A stretch of DNA of 64,000 nucleotides from JBBDMC01 sp963826055 (GCA_963826055.1 CAWGVO010000017.1:1-64000); one strand, 5' to 3'. Counted from the stretch's first letter, positions 1-9,368 are shown. Made by a program: numbers and translations. The notes: generated by a model not told the origin, from the letters alone.

Positions 1-596
1 GGCATGGATGCACTTGCCGATCCAAGGCCGGCCGGGCGGAGCCTTGTATCAGAGGGGCTGATACAATGACGCGCGAGCCCGGGAGACGACCGGCTATTCA
101 AACGCGACAGCCGAGACACCAACAACATTGTGGCGCCTTCGGGGTAGTCATACATTCACGACGAATTAACTTATCGTAATGTTGTCCCCGGTCCTGCGCG
201 ACTAAACTCTTTTTTGGTCAGCGATGACCCGCGGTTGCTCAGACCCATCCGCGACACGAGAGCCAGGGATCGCTCACAAGAAACGCCGACGGACGTGCTC
301 GGTTACGTCGTTGTCGCCTATGAGGTACGCGCGAAGTGCTCTACGAGCTGCGGTGACGATAGAGGCGGATTGGCGGTGTCAAAGCCGCTCAGGAAGCGAC
401 TGGTGTTGTTGCACTTCAGGATGAAATAACCAGTGCGTTTTCGCCGCCTCTCTTTGCCGCGGCCACAAATCACGTTCTCTTGGGCGACGGCTGAGATGAC
501 CCAGCACTGGGATTAGCGGCCGACGCGAAAGGAAGAGCCCACAGATCGTGTTTTCGAACTTGAAGCGAGGAACCGGAATCAAATAATCAAAGGAAC
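1..596. other. no recognisable gene
   Basis: Open frames here are short, overlap on both strands and resemble nothing I know. The stretch sits outside the pgm remnant and is best read as decayed island sequence. I see no RNA gene, CRISPR array or clear promoter. Confidence 0.5.
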
Positions 597-952
597 TCAT
601 TGTTGTTCAAAGAGGCGGCTGATGGTCGCTCGAGCGTCCTCTTGAATCTGGTTCAAATGAACTGCGCTTCTGAAACTCTCCGCGCAAATCTTGTAGACAT
701 CCTCTGTTCCCGAGGGCCGCGCGGCAAACCATCCGTTCTCGGCGACCACCTTGATTCCGCCGATTGGCTCGTTGTTACCTGGCGCGCGGGTGAGCTTCGC
801 TTCTATCGGTTCGCCGCCAAGCTCTTCGGCGTCGAATTGTTCGGGGTGCAGATTTGCGATTAGCGCTTTCTGCCTGGGCGAGGCAGGCGCGTCGATGCGC
901 TGGTAGAAGGACCTGCCCAGATCGCGCGTCACCGAACTCATAGAACTGACTC
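597..952 (-). pseudogene. pgm: phosphoglucomutase, C-terminal fragment
   Basis: About 115 codons match the C-terminal domain of alpha-D-glucose-specific phosphoglucomutase, which interconverts glucose 1- and 6-phosphate. Visible landmarks are FYQRIDAPAS, KLTRAPGNNEPIGGIKVV and the phosphate-binding loop NGWFAARPSGTEDVYKI, then the normal end and a TGA. The N-terminal and central domains, with the catalytic serine and metal loop, are absent: identity stops near 950, where the opposite strand begins an unrelated methyltransferase tail. It is a true truncation, not a frameshift, and cannot be active. Confidence 0.85.
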
Positions 953-953
953 G

Positions 954-1127
954 GATCATGACAACCTGCCGAAGTCGCTGAAGGCGAAGTTCGACGAGTC
1001 CGTTTGGGCGCACCTAGCTGGCACGGTCAGCGAGCCCCTCGCTTTGGGCGAGCGTCGGCGGATTGCGGTCAAGGTGATCGACGAACGCGGCAATGAGCTG
1101 ATGCGCGTGATCGATGCAGAGGAGTAG
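954..1127 (+). pseudogene. DNA methyltransferase (type III Mod-like), C-terminal tail
   Basis: The last 57 codons of a protein read KSLKAKFDESVWAHLAGTVS, then ERRRIAVKVIDERGNELMRV and a stop. A 'W..L..T.S.PF....RIAVKVIN..GDE.MKV' tail is characteristic of site-specific adenine methyltransferases and type III restriction-modification subunits as I know them. No start codon or catalytic DPPY/FxGxG region is present. It abuts the pgm fragment head-on at about 950, so both are cut at the same junction. Family assignment rests on a short tail and is moderate. Confidence 0.5.
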
Positions 1128-1131
1128 GTGA

Positions 1132-1461
1132 CGTGGCCACGCAGAAGGCAGGCAACTGCCGGATCACTACAATCAACGGATCTTCCGGCTACTGGGGTTG
1201 GCGGAACGGGCTCTTGAGCCGCTCGTCGCCGGCAACACCGAGCGTGCCTGCCACGAAGCGCGGGTCCTATGGTCGAGCCTCTACGGGATCGTCTCGCTGG
1301 CCTCGTCGAACAAGATGTCAAAGAGCGAGACGCCGGACGCGATCGTTCGCTCCCTTGTCACCAACTACGTCGTCGGGTTGCGAGCACGGCAGTTCGCATC
1401 AGATCGATCGCAGCCCGATCGCCAAGACGACCTGCACGACGTCAAGGAACTGCAAAGCTAG
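1132..1461 (+). pseudogene. TetR-family regulator, C-terminal WHG domain fragment
   Basis: The reading frame opens after a stop at 1129 and encodes the ligand-binding C-terminal half of a TetR regulator: NQRIFRLLGLAERALEPL, then ARVLWSSLYGIVSLA and IVRSLVTNYVVGL, the pattern of the WHG (TetR_C_33) domain. The DNA-binding helix-turn-helix is missing, so it is a remnant. A TTG at 1198 could in principle start an 87-residue product, but that would still lack a DNA-binding domain. It ends 25 bp before the tRNA. Confidence 0.65.
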
Positions 1462-1485
1462 ACCACGGGGAAGCCCGACACTATC

Positions 1486-1560
1486 GGCCTGTTACGCATC
1501 GGGTGAAGCGGCCGGTCTGTCTAACCGGTGAGACGGGTTCGAGTCCCGTACAGGCCGCCA
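1486..1560 (+). tRNA. tRNA-Asp (GUC), atypical D arm
   Basis: A full cloverleaf can be folded. The acceptor stem GGCCTGT/ACAGGCC (1486-1492, 1550-1556) is perfect, followed by discriminator G and encoded CCA. The anticodon stem CCGGT/ACCGG encloses loop CTGTCTA (1517-1523) with anticodon GTC. The T stem ACGGG/CCCGT carries TTCGAGT. The D stem is weak (CGC/GCG plus an A-A mismatch) and position 14 is T instead of A. G73 with GUC fits aspartate identity. Lying among gene remnants, it may be a mobile-element tRNA and not the main housekeeping copy. Confidence 0.8.
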
Positions 1561-1943
1561 ATTTCTGGATTGGAGCGCGTGCCGCTGTCGGGGCTCTATG
1601 ACAACGACCGCTGCCTGGTGGCCCGCATCCTGCCGGACGGGACGCGCAAACGAGCCAGGTGTTCAGCAGTTCGTCGTGAGCGCCCTTAGCCCGGACCAGA
1701 CGGGCGGCCCGCCTTGCGGCGTCGTAGGCAAGGCCGGCGCTTTCGCGCGCCTCCAGCACCTCGGCCGCCGTCTTCCGTTCGCTAACGGCACGCGGCCTAC
1801 CTTGGCCGGCAGCGATCCGGCCGAGGTGGGCGGCTTGCATCCGGGGGAGTGGTCGATAGTCCCACCATGCACGCTGTCGGCCTCGTGGGCGACGGGGCGG
1901 TGAGCCCCGGACGATCTCCTGACGCGCATCGAGTTCCGCCGTC

Positions 1944-2147
1944 TTACTTCCGCTCCCGCTGCTCCAGCACCTCGCCGATGCCCTTGGCAAACTCGGCGTA
2001 GGACGCGGCCAGCTCGGGATTGCGACGGATCGCCGGGGCCCGCTCGTCGTCGTCACCGGGCAGATCGCCCAGGGTATCCAGCCGGTCCAGTTCTTCCATC
2101 GGCAGCTTGCACGCCTGGTTGGCACCGGCGGCGTCGCGAATGAACAC
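1944..2147 (-). pseudogene. hypothetical protein fragment
   Basis: A 67-codon frame reads like real protein (CKLPMEELDRLDTLGD, then RNPELAASYAEFAKGIGEVL) and is acidic and helical, but it matches no family I recognise. It is flanked on both sides by remnants and has no convincing ribosome-binding site. It may be the C-terminus of a larger phage or island protein. A second minus-strand frame at about 1690-1940, with an Ala/Arg-rich helix, may belong to the same decayed locus. Confidence 0.25.
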
Positions 2148-2182
2148 GTCGACCTGGACCGCGACAAAACTGTCGGGCTTGC

Positions 2183-2347
2183 GAACGCTACGCGGAAGCC
2201 TACCGCGCCGAGCTCGATGCGTTCATCGCAAGCGTCCTCGACGGCAAGCCGATCACCCCCGACGGCGACGACGGACTGAAGGCGCAACGCCTCGCCGATG
2301 CCGCGACGCAGTCGGCAGCCACGGGCCAGCCGGTGAGGCTCGCCTGA
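2183..2347 (+). pseudogene. inositol 2-dehydrogenase-like (Gfo/Idh/MocA), C-terminal fragment
   Basis: The final 54 codons read ERYAEAYRAELDAFIASVLD, GKPITPDGDDGLKAQRLADA and a short tail ending in a stop. This is the C-terminal helix and strand pattern of myo-inositol 2-dehydrogenase and related Gfo/Idh/MocA oxidoreductases. The Rossmann half is absent and the identity starts abruptly, so it is a truncated 3' end. It converges on the cytochrome operon, whose last gene ends 31 bp further on. Confidence 0.65.
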
Positions 2348-2377
2348 CCGGTCAGAGTCAGGGCGAAGAGCCGGCGA

Positions 2378-3199
2378 CTAGTTTGCGGGCTTTGCCTTGA
2401 TGACGATGTTGGCGAGAGCGGTCGGATCGGCCGGCAGCTCCGTATCGCCCGCCGGCACCTTGCTGACCGACAGCATATCGGCGATCACATCGGCATACTG
2501 CTGGTCAGTGAGCTGGCCGGGATTGTCCTTGGGCATGGTGGACTTGATGTAGTCGAAGAGCGTCGCGACCGTCCTGCCATCCCAGCGCGTGAGGAAGCCG
2601 ACCCGGGCGATTGCCGGCGAGGGTGGCTGGTCCGCCTCGCCGGCGCCGTTGAGGACGCGGCCGTGGCACTTGGCGCAGGTGCCCGAGACGATCGGCTCGC
2701 CGCGGGCGGCCTGTTCCTTGGTGAAAACGCCGTCCCAGATCGTCTTGCCGCCGCCTGCCGGGGCCGCGGGTTGGGTGGCCGCCTGGTTCGAGCTTTCGCC
2801 TGCGAGGGCGGCCGCGACGTCGTCCGCGGTCACCCCGCCGAAACTGTTGCCCCAGGAGTTGCGGATATAGGTCGCCAGCGCCGCGATATCGTCGTTGCTG
2901 AGCTGAGCGAAAGGCGGCATCGAGTTCTTGCCGTTATGGATGTTGCCGGCGATCAGGCCGAGGTCGGTGAGATGCTCGTTGCCGGCAAGGGCCGGGAACG
3001 TGGGTGGCGAGCCAAGTCCGGTCGCCTGGTGGCACTGCGCGCAGTTGTGGGTAAAGAGCGCCTCGCCGGCGGATAGAACAGCGGGATCGACCGGAGCTGC
3101 GGCCGTCTGATTCTGCGCGAGGGAAACCGGGAACGGCCCAAGCATCGCCGCCCCCAGGATCACGATGAAGGCCGCCGTTGTCGAGATCGTGCGCATCAT
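2378..3199 (-). CDS. diheme cytochrome c, exported
   Basis: This 273-residue protein has a Sec signal (about 1-29, ending SLAQ) and two class I cytochrome c domains. The heme-binding sites are CAQCH at residues 53-57 and CAKCH at 175-179; MPPF near 94 and STMPKD in the second domain supply candidate methionine ligands. An Ala/Pro/Gln-rich linker joins the domains. It should sit in the periplasm and pass electrons towards the respiratory chain. It is the last gene of a minus-strand operon with the beta-sandwich protein and the Tat-exported flavoprotein upstream, so it is probably that enzyme's electron acceptor. Partnership is inferred from gene order only. Confidence 0.85.
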   Translation of the reverse strand: MMRTISTTAAFIVILGAAMLGPFPVSLAQNQTAAAPVDPAVLSAGEALFTHNCAQCHQATGLGSPPTFPALAGNEHLTDLGLIAGNIHNGKNSMPPFAQLSNDDIAALATYIRNSWGNSFGGVTADDVAAALAGESSNQAATQPAAPAGGGKTIWDGVFTKEQAARGEPIVSGTCAKCHGRVLNGAGEADQPPSPAIARVGFLTRWDGRTVATLFDYIKSTMPKDNPGQLTDQQYADVIADMLSVSKVPAGDTELPADPTALANIVIKAKPAN

Positions 3200-3236
3200 G
3201 TGGTCTTCGTCCCGTTGATAGCGTCCGCCGGCACGG

Positions 3237-4181
3237 TCAATAGTAGCCCTCGTCCGGGTCGAAAGGGGGCGGCTCGGGCTCCAGTTCGGCCCGCGTGGTC
3301 AAGTTCCCGTTCACCTCGAGCCGATTGCGGACGGGCATGTGTTTCCGCCCTGAGACCAGTACCGTGTAATCACCGCGCGCGACCCTGAGGCGGGCAATCC
3401 CCGACTCGTCGCTTGTTGCGCGATAGGGATGCATGACCACACGGGCGCCCCTCACCGGAGTTTGGTTGGCGCTGTCGACCGTCTCGATCGTGACCTCGAA
3501 CTCCGGCCTTGGCACGACATTGAGGGTTACCGCGGCACTGCCCGCGGCGTGCGGGGCGCCATCCGCGCTGGCGGGCACCTCGATCTGCCAGAGGTGGGCG
3601 CCCGTTTCCGATGGCCCCGCCGCGGCCATCTCGAGGTAGTGCAAGGCGGTGGTGCCGGGCCAGATGCCGTCTCCGAGTACGCCGGCAGCCACCTCGTTGC
3701 CCTCGGCGTCGCGCACCGCAACCGGGCGTCCCGCGGCGTTGCAGCCGGCGGTGCACCTGACGCCGACTTTGAAGCGGAACGGCTCGCCGACAGCGACCGC
3801 GGAGGGCAGGTCCCACGCGTTGACGCTGGTCTGGTGCTCCCTCGCGTCGACGGTAAAGGCGGCGGGCGGCGCCCGGTGGACGACGCCGTTGTTCGAGGTT
3901 TCGGCCAGCACTGCGACATAATCATGCGCGCCCGCTGCAAGGGGCGCGGCGAAGGACAGTTCGACGCTTGCCGCATCGTCTTCCCCGGAGGCAAGAACCC
4001 CCGAGGCCATCTCGATGCCGTCCCGGTCGCGGATGGAAACCACTTGGCCGCCGAGGTCGCAACCCTCCGCGCACGCGGCGGCAACGTGTACGGTGACTGG
4101 GCAGCCGGCATCGATTTCGGTGATGTCGGATTCGACGCGGCATTGGCACCGGTCATGAATCTTGGGGCTGGGAACGGCCAT
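3237..4181 (-). CDS. unknown protein with duplicated beta-sandwich and carboxypeptidase-regulatory-like domain
   Basis: I do not recognise a named family for the 314 residues. Two tandem segments are clearly related: CPVTVHVAAACAEGC...VSIRDRDGIEMASGVL near the start, and FRFKVGVRCTAGC...VAVRDAEGNEVAAGVL in the middle. Each has a Cys-x3-Cys pair and an Ig-like strand pattern. A C-terminal part (EVTIETVDSANQTPVRGARV onward) looks like a carboxypeptidase-regulatory beta-sandwich, followed by an acidic tail EPEPPPFDPDEGYY. There is no signal peptide. It lies between the flavoprotein and the cytochrome in the same operon, so it may be an assembly or scaffold partner. Confidence 0.6.
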   Translation of the reverse strand: MAVPSPKIHDRCQCRVESDITEIDAGCPVTVHVAAACAEGCDLGGQVVSIRDRDGIEMASGVLASGEDDAASVELSFAAPLAAGAHDYVAVLAETSNNGVVHRAPPAAFTVDAREHQTSVNAWDLPSAVAVGEPFRFKVGVRCTAGCNAAGRPVAVRDAEGNEVAAGVLGDGIWPGTTALHYLEMAAAGPSETGAHLWQIEVPASADGAPHAAGSAAVTLNVVPRPEFEVTIETVDSANQTPVRGARVVMHPYRATSDESGIARLRVARGDYTVLVSGRKHMPVRNRLEVNGNLTTRAELEPEPPPFDPDEGYY

Positions 4182-4243
4182 TCTGCACGATATATCCGGA
4201 AAATGCGGTGGGGCAGCAGGTGCCGCCCCACCCGAGAGGTCAA

Positions 4244-6320
4244 TTATGTCCGGAGAGCGACAATGCTGTTGCCGGCGATATAGCCGTGGTTCAGCGCCCG
4301 GCCCAGGCCGTGCTGGTTGCCGCCACCGCTGCCTTCGCCACCGGAATAGAGACCGGGAATCGGCTGACCCTCCAGATCGACCACCTGCGCCTTGCCGTTG
4401 ATATAGAGGCCGCCATAGGGGTCATGCCAGATCGGGGCAATGAGCGCGGCGTAGAACGGCGGCGTGTCGATCTTATGCATGGGGGCATCGCTACCGCGCC
4501 CGAAATCGGGATCGGCGCCCTTGTCGACATAGGAGTTCCATGTATCGACCGTGTCCTTCAGGTGCTTGGCGGGCACCCGCTGGAAGCGATACTGCATCAG
4601 CTTGTTCATCAGGTCGTCGATAGTGTCGGCGGTGAAGAACGTGCCGTTCGTGTCGCTGGTGTGGGGATAGGAGATATCCCAGCCGTCGCGGTCGATGGTG
4701 CCGGCATCGAAGATCGCCCAGAGCGGCCCGGTATAGAAGTCGGGAGCCGTCGATCCTTCGTTGATGGCGATCGCCGCGTCGACAGCCGGCTGACGGGCGT
4801 ACATCTGCCGAACCCAGGCCGGATCGGCGTTGCGCCAATCGTCCTGGACATGGTCCATCGAGCTTGGTCGGAGAGCCGGCGCTGGCGCCTCCGGGCCAGA
4901 CCGGGGTGCTATAAGAGGCGTTGCCGAGATTCATCTCGTTGAAGAACCGCTTGCCGACCTGATTGACCGCAATCAGCTGTTCGTAGGACGACGTGCCCAG
5001 CCCGATCCCGGTCGAGCCACGGTAGGAGAAGGTCGGGTGACCGGGGTACATGTCCGTATAGGAGTCGAAGGTCGCGATGCGGTTGGGGATGTGCCCGGTG
5101 AGATAGGCCGTGAGGTTTTGCTGCATTCCGGCCAGCGCCGCACCTATCTTCATGCTGGCCAGCATGCCGGCGGCCTGCTGGCCGTGCGGCCCGAGAAGCG
5201 CCATCGAGCACGACCCGTAGGCGGGATCGCGCCATGCCGGGTAAAACATACCGCGCACGTTCGGGTTCTGGCTGAAGCCGCCGGTCCCCACCATGACAGC
5301 ATAACGCGCCCGGACATGGATCGTGTCGCGTTTCTCGTCGATGTTGCCGTTGCTCCAGTAGCTCGTGAGCTGTTTGCCGGTATCCGGGTCGAAGCGCGGG
5401 CTGTAGACCGCCCGGACGCCGATCACCCTTCCGGCGAAGGGCTGCTCGCGGATGATGTCGGTCATCCGCCGGTTCAGCATGAATTGCGCGCCCTTCTCAC
5501 GCGCGCTGAACTCCAGCGGTCGCGCCAGTGCGGCCCCGTTCGTCACGGTGTTGGGTGCGGCGACCTGGCTTCCGTCACCCATGATCCGCGGGGCAAAGGC
5601 GCTCGACGACTTGCCGGGGATACCGGCGTCTTCTCGGGTGACCGTGCCGGCCTTGATATCGGTCTTGTCGCCCAGCTTCAGAAACGCCACTGCACGCCTC
5701 GCCCGCGAGATGCCACCGCCGGGGTGGGTGCCCTGAATCCGGCCGAAGCGGACGTAGTTGTCGATCAGGAACTGCCGCGTGCCATAGCAATTGTCCGCCC
5801 AGGAACGCTGTAGGTCCCGTTCGTTATAGCGGTAGGGCGCCTGCGCCGCGACATCGAGCACCGACCAGTCGGTCATGTCCCGGAACAGGAAGTCGGGGGT
5901 CTCGGTCATTTCCGCCGGTTTCTGGATCGGAGGAACGGTAATGAACCCTTCCTTGTCTGCCTCGCCGGCAATGTCGCGCAGTTGCACGGGATCGCCGCCA
6001 CCCAGCGACACCTGCGCGCCGCTGTGCAGCATCTTGCCGCCCACATCGAAGTTCTGGTCGATGACGATTACCGTCATGCCGGCGTCGCGCGCGCGGATCG
6101 CGACCGGCAGGCCGGAGGCTCCGGCGCCGATCACCACGACATCGGCTTCGTAATCCCACGAAATGCCGTCGGCGCCTTGCGCCATCGCCGGACCGACGCC
6201 GCCACCGAAGGCAGCGACGCCCACGCCCGCAACAGCGCCTTGCTTTAAGAAGTTACGTCGGCTGAGCGCCTTTTCATCCTGAGGCTTGGGCCACGGGTGG
6301 GCGTCCCGTTTCTTGGTCAT
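4244..6320 (-). CDS. Tat-exported FAD-dependent oxidoreductase (FAD_binding_2 family), one frameshift
   Basis: The N-terminus carries a twin-arginine signal (SRRNFLK at 20-26, cleavage near AMA-Q at 47-48), then the dinucleotide fold VVVIGAGASGLPVAIRARDAG. The rest resembles fumarate-reductase/ketosteroid-dehydrogenase flavoproteins, with a C-terminal FAD-closing stretch GLYSGGEGSGGGNQHGLGRA. The frame breaks once near 4860 (net +1 base) and continues unchanged to a stop at 4244, giving about 690 residues if repaired. A ribosome-binding site AAGGGAG precedes the ATG. The substrate is unknown; the cytochrome downstream suggests a periplasmic dehydrogenase or reductase wired to the respiratory chain. 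Confidence 0.75.
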
Positions 6321-6773
6321 TCCAACTCCCTTTCGATTTCATCTTGTTTGCCCCTCGATCTCTCACCGCCTCCTGCCGGCCTTTTGCCGCCGGTCGCCGG
6401 CGAACAGAGAATCCCGGCAAACACAGGTCGCCCAACGATGACAATTAGAACGGCCTCAGCCCCCAGCAACCTGCCGACATTGGCCGCAGCCACCGCCACC
6501 GCGCGGATCGCAGTCGTTTGCGCGCAAACTATCTCCTTCGTGCGTGACCGGGGGCGATTGAAATGCGTCAGGCAAATTCCTTGCAAACAGAAAGGTGTAG
6601 TCGCCATTTGGCACCCGGTGGCACGCCGGCGCATCGTTGCATTCCCGATCGCGTTTGGTCGGCCGGCGAGGTTCTGAGGGCGCGAATGCCCGAGCGTCTG
6701 CGACGTTCGGCCGCGCGACGTGCGTCTTAATTAGGCGTTGCTGCGAATGCTCACCGATGAGGCGATCGGCGCA
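6321..6773. other. intergenic, probable promoter region of the flavoprotein operon
   Basis: No convincing gene. The first part should hold the promoter and leader of the minus-strand flavoprotein operon, but I cannot place -35/-10 elements with confidence. Confidence 0.4.
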
Positions 6774-6893
6774 TCAGACGCGACCGTTCTTGCGGCGGAG
6801 GTAGGGGCGGATCAGAAAATCGTAGACCGCCATCGCGACGACGATGACGATGACGGTGACCAGGTCCGGCGACGGCACCCAAATGACGAGGAC
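6774..6893 (-). pseudogene. membrane protein, C-terminal fragment
   Basis: Read leftwards, the frame encodes GFSVLVIWVPSPDLVTVIV, then IVVAMAVYDFLIRPYLRRKN and a stop at 6774. That is one strong transmembrane helix ending in a positively charged tail. The upstream part is lost at about 6900, where the plus-strand tamB remnant begins. It looks like the genuine 3' end of a membrane transporter or enzyme, but the family cannot be named from 40 residues. Confidence 0.4.
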
Positions 6894-6935
6894 GCTGAAT
6901 CCGGTTGCCCGATCGGCTTGGCGGTTCGGCAACCG

Positions 6936-7730
6936 CGATCGACGTGCGCCATGTCAACGTGCCGCAGGGGTTCACGCCGCCGACGGCCTCCGACAAGGTT
7001 GGGGCGGACGGAGAGACCTCCAGCGGGGGCCTCGGTCTGGATGTTTCGCTGACCGGCAATTCCGGTGTTTACATTCGCGGCTTCGGCATTGATGCCGAAG
7101 TCGGCGGCGCGCTCCATGTCGGCGGAACAACCGGAAGCCCACAGGCTATCGGCGGGCTCGATCTGCGACGCGGACGCATCGAGGCGCTCGGCAAGCGGTT
7201 CGAGTTTACCCGCGGTTCCCTCACCTTCGAAAGCAGTCTGGTGCCCTACCTCGACTTTGAGGCGACCACACAGACCTCCGATGCCGTCGTCACGCTCAGC
7301 ATTACCGGACCGGCCAACGATCCGACGATCCACTTCACCTCGTCGCCGGAGTTGCCGGAGGAAGAGATCCTGTCGCGCCTCTTGTTCGAGCGCAGCGTCG
7401 GGACGCTGTCGCCGGTTCAGGCCGTTCAGCTCGTCGACGCGGTCGCGCAGATGACCGGTGCCGTTGCACAAGGCGGCATTTTTGCCCGCGTTCGTGAGGC
7501 GACCGGCCTCGACGATCTCGATATTCGGCAGACTGAAGCCGGGGGCACCACAGTCGGCGTTGGAGCGCGGATCAACGACAACGTTCGGCTCGGTGCCGAG
7601 GCGGGCGGGGATAAAACCTCGGGCCGAGTTCACCATCGACCTCGACATCACCAAGCAACTCAAGGCGCGCGGCGAAGCCGGGCAGGATGGCACGGGCAAG
7701 GTCGGCCTGACCTACGAGCGAGAGTACTAG
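6936..7730 (+). pseudogene. tamB: TamB (translocation and assembly module), C-terminal fragment
   Basis: About 265 codons match the conserved C-terminal DUF490 domain of TamB, the inner-membrane half of the TAM system linked to outer-membrane protein assembly and lipid transport. Landmarks are GLGLDVSLTG, VYIRGFGIDAEVGGALHVGG, GKRFEFTRGSLTFES, SSPELPEEEILSRLLFERS, LSPVQAVQLVDAV and GLTYEREY before the stop. A single-base frameshift near 7612 moves the last 40 codons into another frame. The N-terminal anchor and the long beta-helix (usually over 1,000 residues) are missing, and no tamA is nearby, so this is a displaced 3' end. Confidence 0.85.
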
Positions 7731-7832
7731 ACGCGGCATAGTGCTTGCCAAAACGATCAGGGAAGTCCGGATATTGCGCCGAGCTGTCGATCGCGAAACG
7801 GCTTTCTATGTCGGAAGTCGACATGGTTCTGT

Positions 7833-8107
7833 TGCAAAACTCATCGCGTTCGAAGCTTTGGAAGTCTGCGCAGCACGAATGACCGTTTTCTGATTCGGCC
7901 CGGTAGGCGCTTTGGGTGGCTCCGTTAGACGGTCACGTCGGGTTCGGAGCGACCGGTGGTTGGCTGGCGTATTTCGCAGGCTTCCTCAGGTTTTGTGCGG
8001 AGGCAGCGAGCAAGACTTCGTAACGGGCACCGGATATGCCCCGCAGTCTCAGTCGATCCAGCTTCAGTATGCGCTTGAGATGGGCAAAGGCTATCTCAAC
8101 TCCGGAT
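7833..8107 (-). mobile_element. insertion sequence remnant, transposase C-terminus
   Basis: On the minus strand the frame ends at 7933 with VEIAFAHLKRILKLDRLRLR, GISGARYEVLLAASAQNLRK and a stop. This is the C-terminal signature of IS5/IS1182-type DDE transposases (E...FAHLKR...RLRGLSGA.DE.LL...AQNLRR). About 100 bp beyond the stop, GGTTCTGTTGCAAAAC resembles an IS terminal repeat. The transposase N-terminus and the other end are not recognisable, so it is a dead fragment of under 300 bp. Exact family is uncertain. Confidence 0.6.
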
Positions 8108-8298
8108 GCACACCGCCTCGATGCGTAAAGCCCGGCCGTGATGACCATGCCTCTTGCGTTCAAGCGCGAAGCAAGATCTGATGGATGCGGAGCACCCGGA
8201 GAGCGCATATTCTCAGCGGTCATGCGGGCTGCGCTGCCCGATGTGCTTCCAGCTAATATGCCTGGGCAGCAATCCGAACCTGGCAGCTGTTGAAGGCC

Positions 8299-8850
8299 AT
8301 GTTTCCCGTCCCCACCCGTTTCTTCCTGACCAGCGGCATCGGCGTTCATCGCGAACAGCTGACCGCCTTCGAGCTTGCCTTGCGCGACGCCGATATCGAG
8401 CAACAAAATCTGGTCAGCGTTTCGTCGATCATCCCGCCTGGCTGCGAACAGGTCGACCGCCAGACCGGCGTAAAGACCCTTCGGCCTGGTGAAATAACCT
8501 TCTGCGTCATGGCTCGGTCCGAAACCAGCGAACCCGGCCGCCGCATACACGCCAGTATTGGCCTGGCACGCCCCGCCGATCCGGCGATGTACGGGTACAT
8601 CTCAGAGCACCATGGTCACGGCATAACTCGCGAGCAGAGCGGTGAATATGCTGAAGACCTCGCAGCCTCGATGCTGGCTTCGACGCTTGGGATCGAGTTC
8701 GATCCCGATTCAGCATGGAACGAACGAAAGAAGGTGTACGAAACCAGTCATCTCATCATCGACAGCTCATCGGTGACTGCTGCCGCGGATGGCGATGCGT
8801 CCGGGCGATGGACCTGCGTCATATCGGCAGCCGTCTTTCGCTTCGCGTAG
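8299..8850 (+). CDS. pdaD: pyruvoyl-dependent arginine decarboxylase
   Basis: This 183-residue protein belongs to the PvlArgDC family, which decarboxylates arginine to agmatine, the first step of one polyamine route. The self-processing site is visible as NLVSVSSIIPPGC: cleavage between Ser42 and Ser43 would turn Ser43 into the pyruvoyl cofactor, leaving short beta and longer alpha chains. PGEITFCVMARSETSEPGRR and HASIGLARP are also family landmarks. I chose the ATG at 8299 over the TTG at 8290 because the conserved PTRFFLTSGIGVH stretch begins just after it. No obvious ribosome-binding site. It stands alone between an IS remnant and an integrase remnant, so transfer is likely. Confidence 0.85.
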   Translation: MFPVPTRFFLTSGIGVHREQLTAFELALRDADIEQQNLVSVSSIIPPGCEQVDRQTGVKTLRPGEITFCVMARSETSEPGRRIHASIGLARPADPAMYGYISEHHGHGITREQSGEYAEDLAASMLASTLGIEFDPDSAWNERKKVYETSHLIIDSSSVTAAADGDASGRWTCVISAAVFRFA

Positions 8851-9233
8851 GCTCGCCTATTCAGCCTGGCGCGTCTTGACGCCAGGGTACCACTGCACAA
8901 GATACTCAGTGACGTTGTCGCGAGACTGTTGGCGTCCGCGCAGCGTCACCACGACGACGCTCAAAGAGGAGGGTGCGCAAGGCATGAGTTCCGCCGGACA
9001 ACCACCGGCCTCGCGCAGAGCGGGGCCACGGCCTCCAGTCGTCAGGCAAGTCTTCGCGTCCTGTGGGCTGACGGCCACTTCACATCGAAAAATTTGAACT
9101 GACGGCCCTCGGCTGCGCCGGGGCAGATGAAAGCGTGGCTCCTGCTGGGTATCCCAGAATTGGGACGGCCCCGTGTGACGCATGGCGCTCGGCGGGGCCG
9201 AATCCGTGCATGGCCTGCGGGAGAATGCGAACG
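8851..9233. other. no recognisable gene
   Basis: A minus-strand frame from 9237 to 8857 stays open and ends QSRDNVTEYLVQWYPGVKT, but its upstream part does not read like protein and has no family match. I see only decayed island sequence between pdaD and the integrase remnant. Confidence 0.4.
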
Positions 9234-9368
9234 TCACTGAAATCGGCCAACCGACGAATTAATCGCCTCGTCGCCGAATCCCTTCACGATGTCGTCGTAG
9301 GTGATGCGGTTTCCGGTGGCGGGCGCGGGGATCAGCTTTACCAGCGCGTCGGTGAGGTGCTGAGCCAT
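9234..9368 (-). pseudogene. tyrosine integrase, N-terminal fragment
   Basis: From an ATG at 9368 the minus strand reads MAQHLTDALVKLIPAPATG, then NRITYDDIVKGFG, the typical start of P4-type tyrosine recombinases (M...LTD..VK.LP.P..GN.I.YDD.VKGFG). Identity is lost right after that, and a stop follows at 9234, so the arm-binding, core and catalytic domains are deleted. It starts about 180 bp from the tRNA-Lys 3' fragment, the usual arrangement of an integrase beside its attachment site. Confidence 0.7.
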
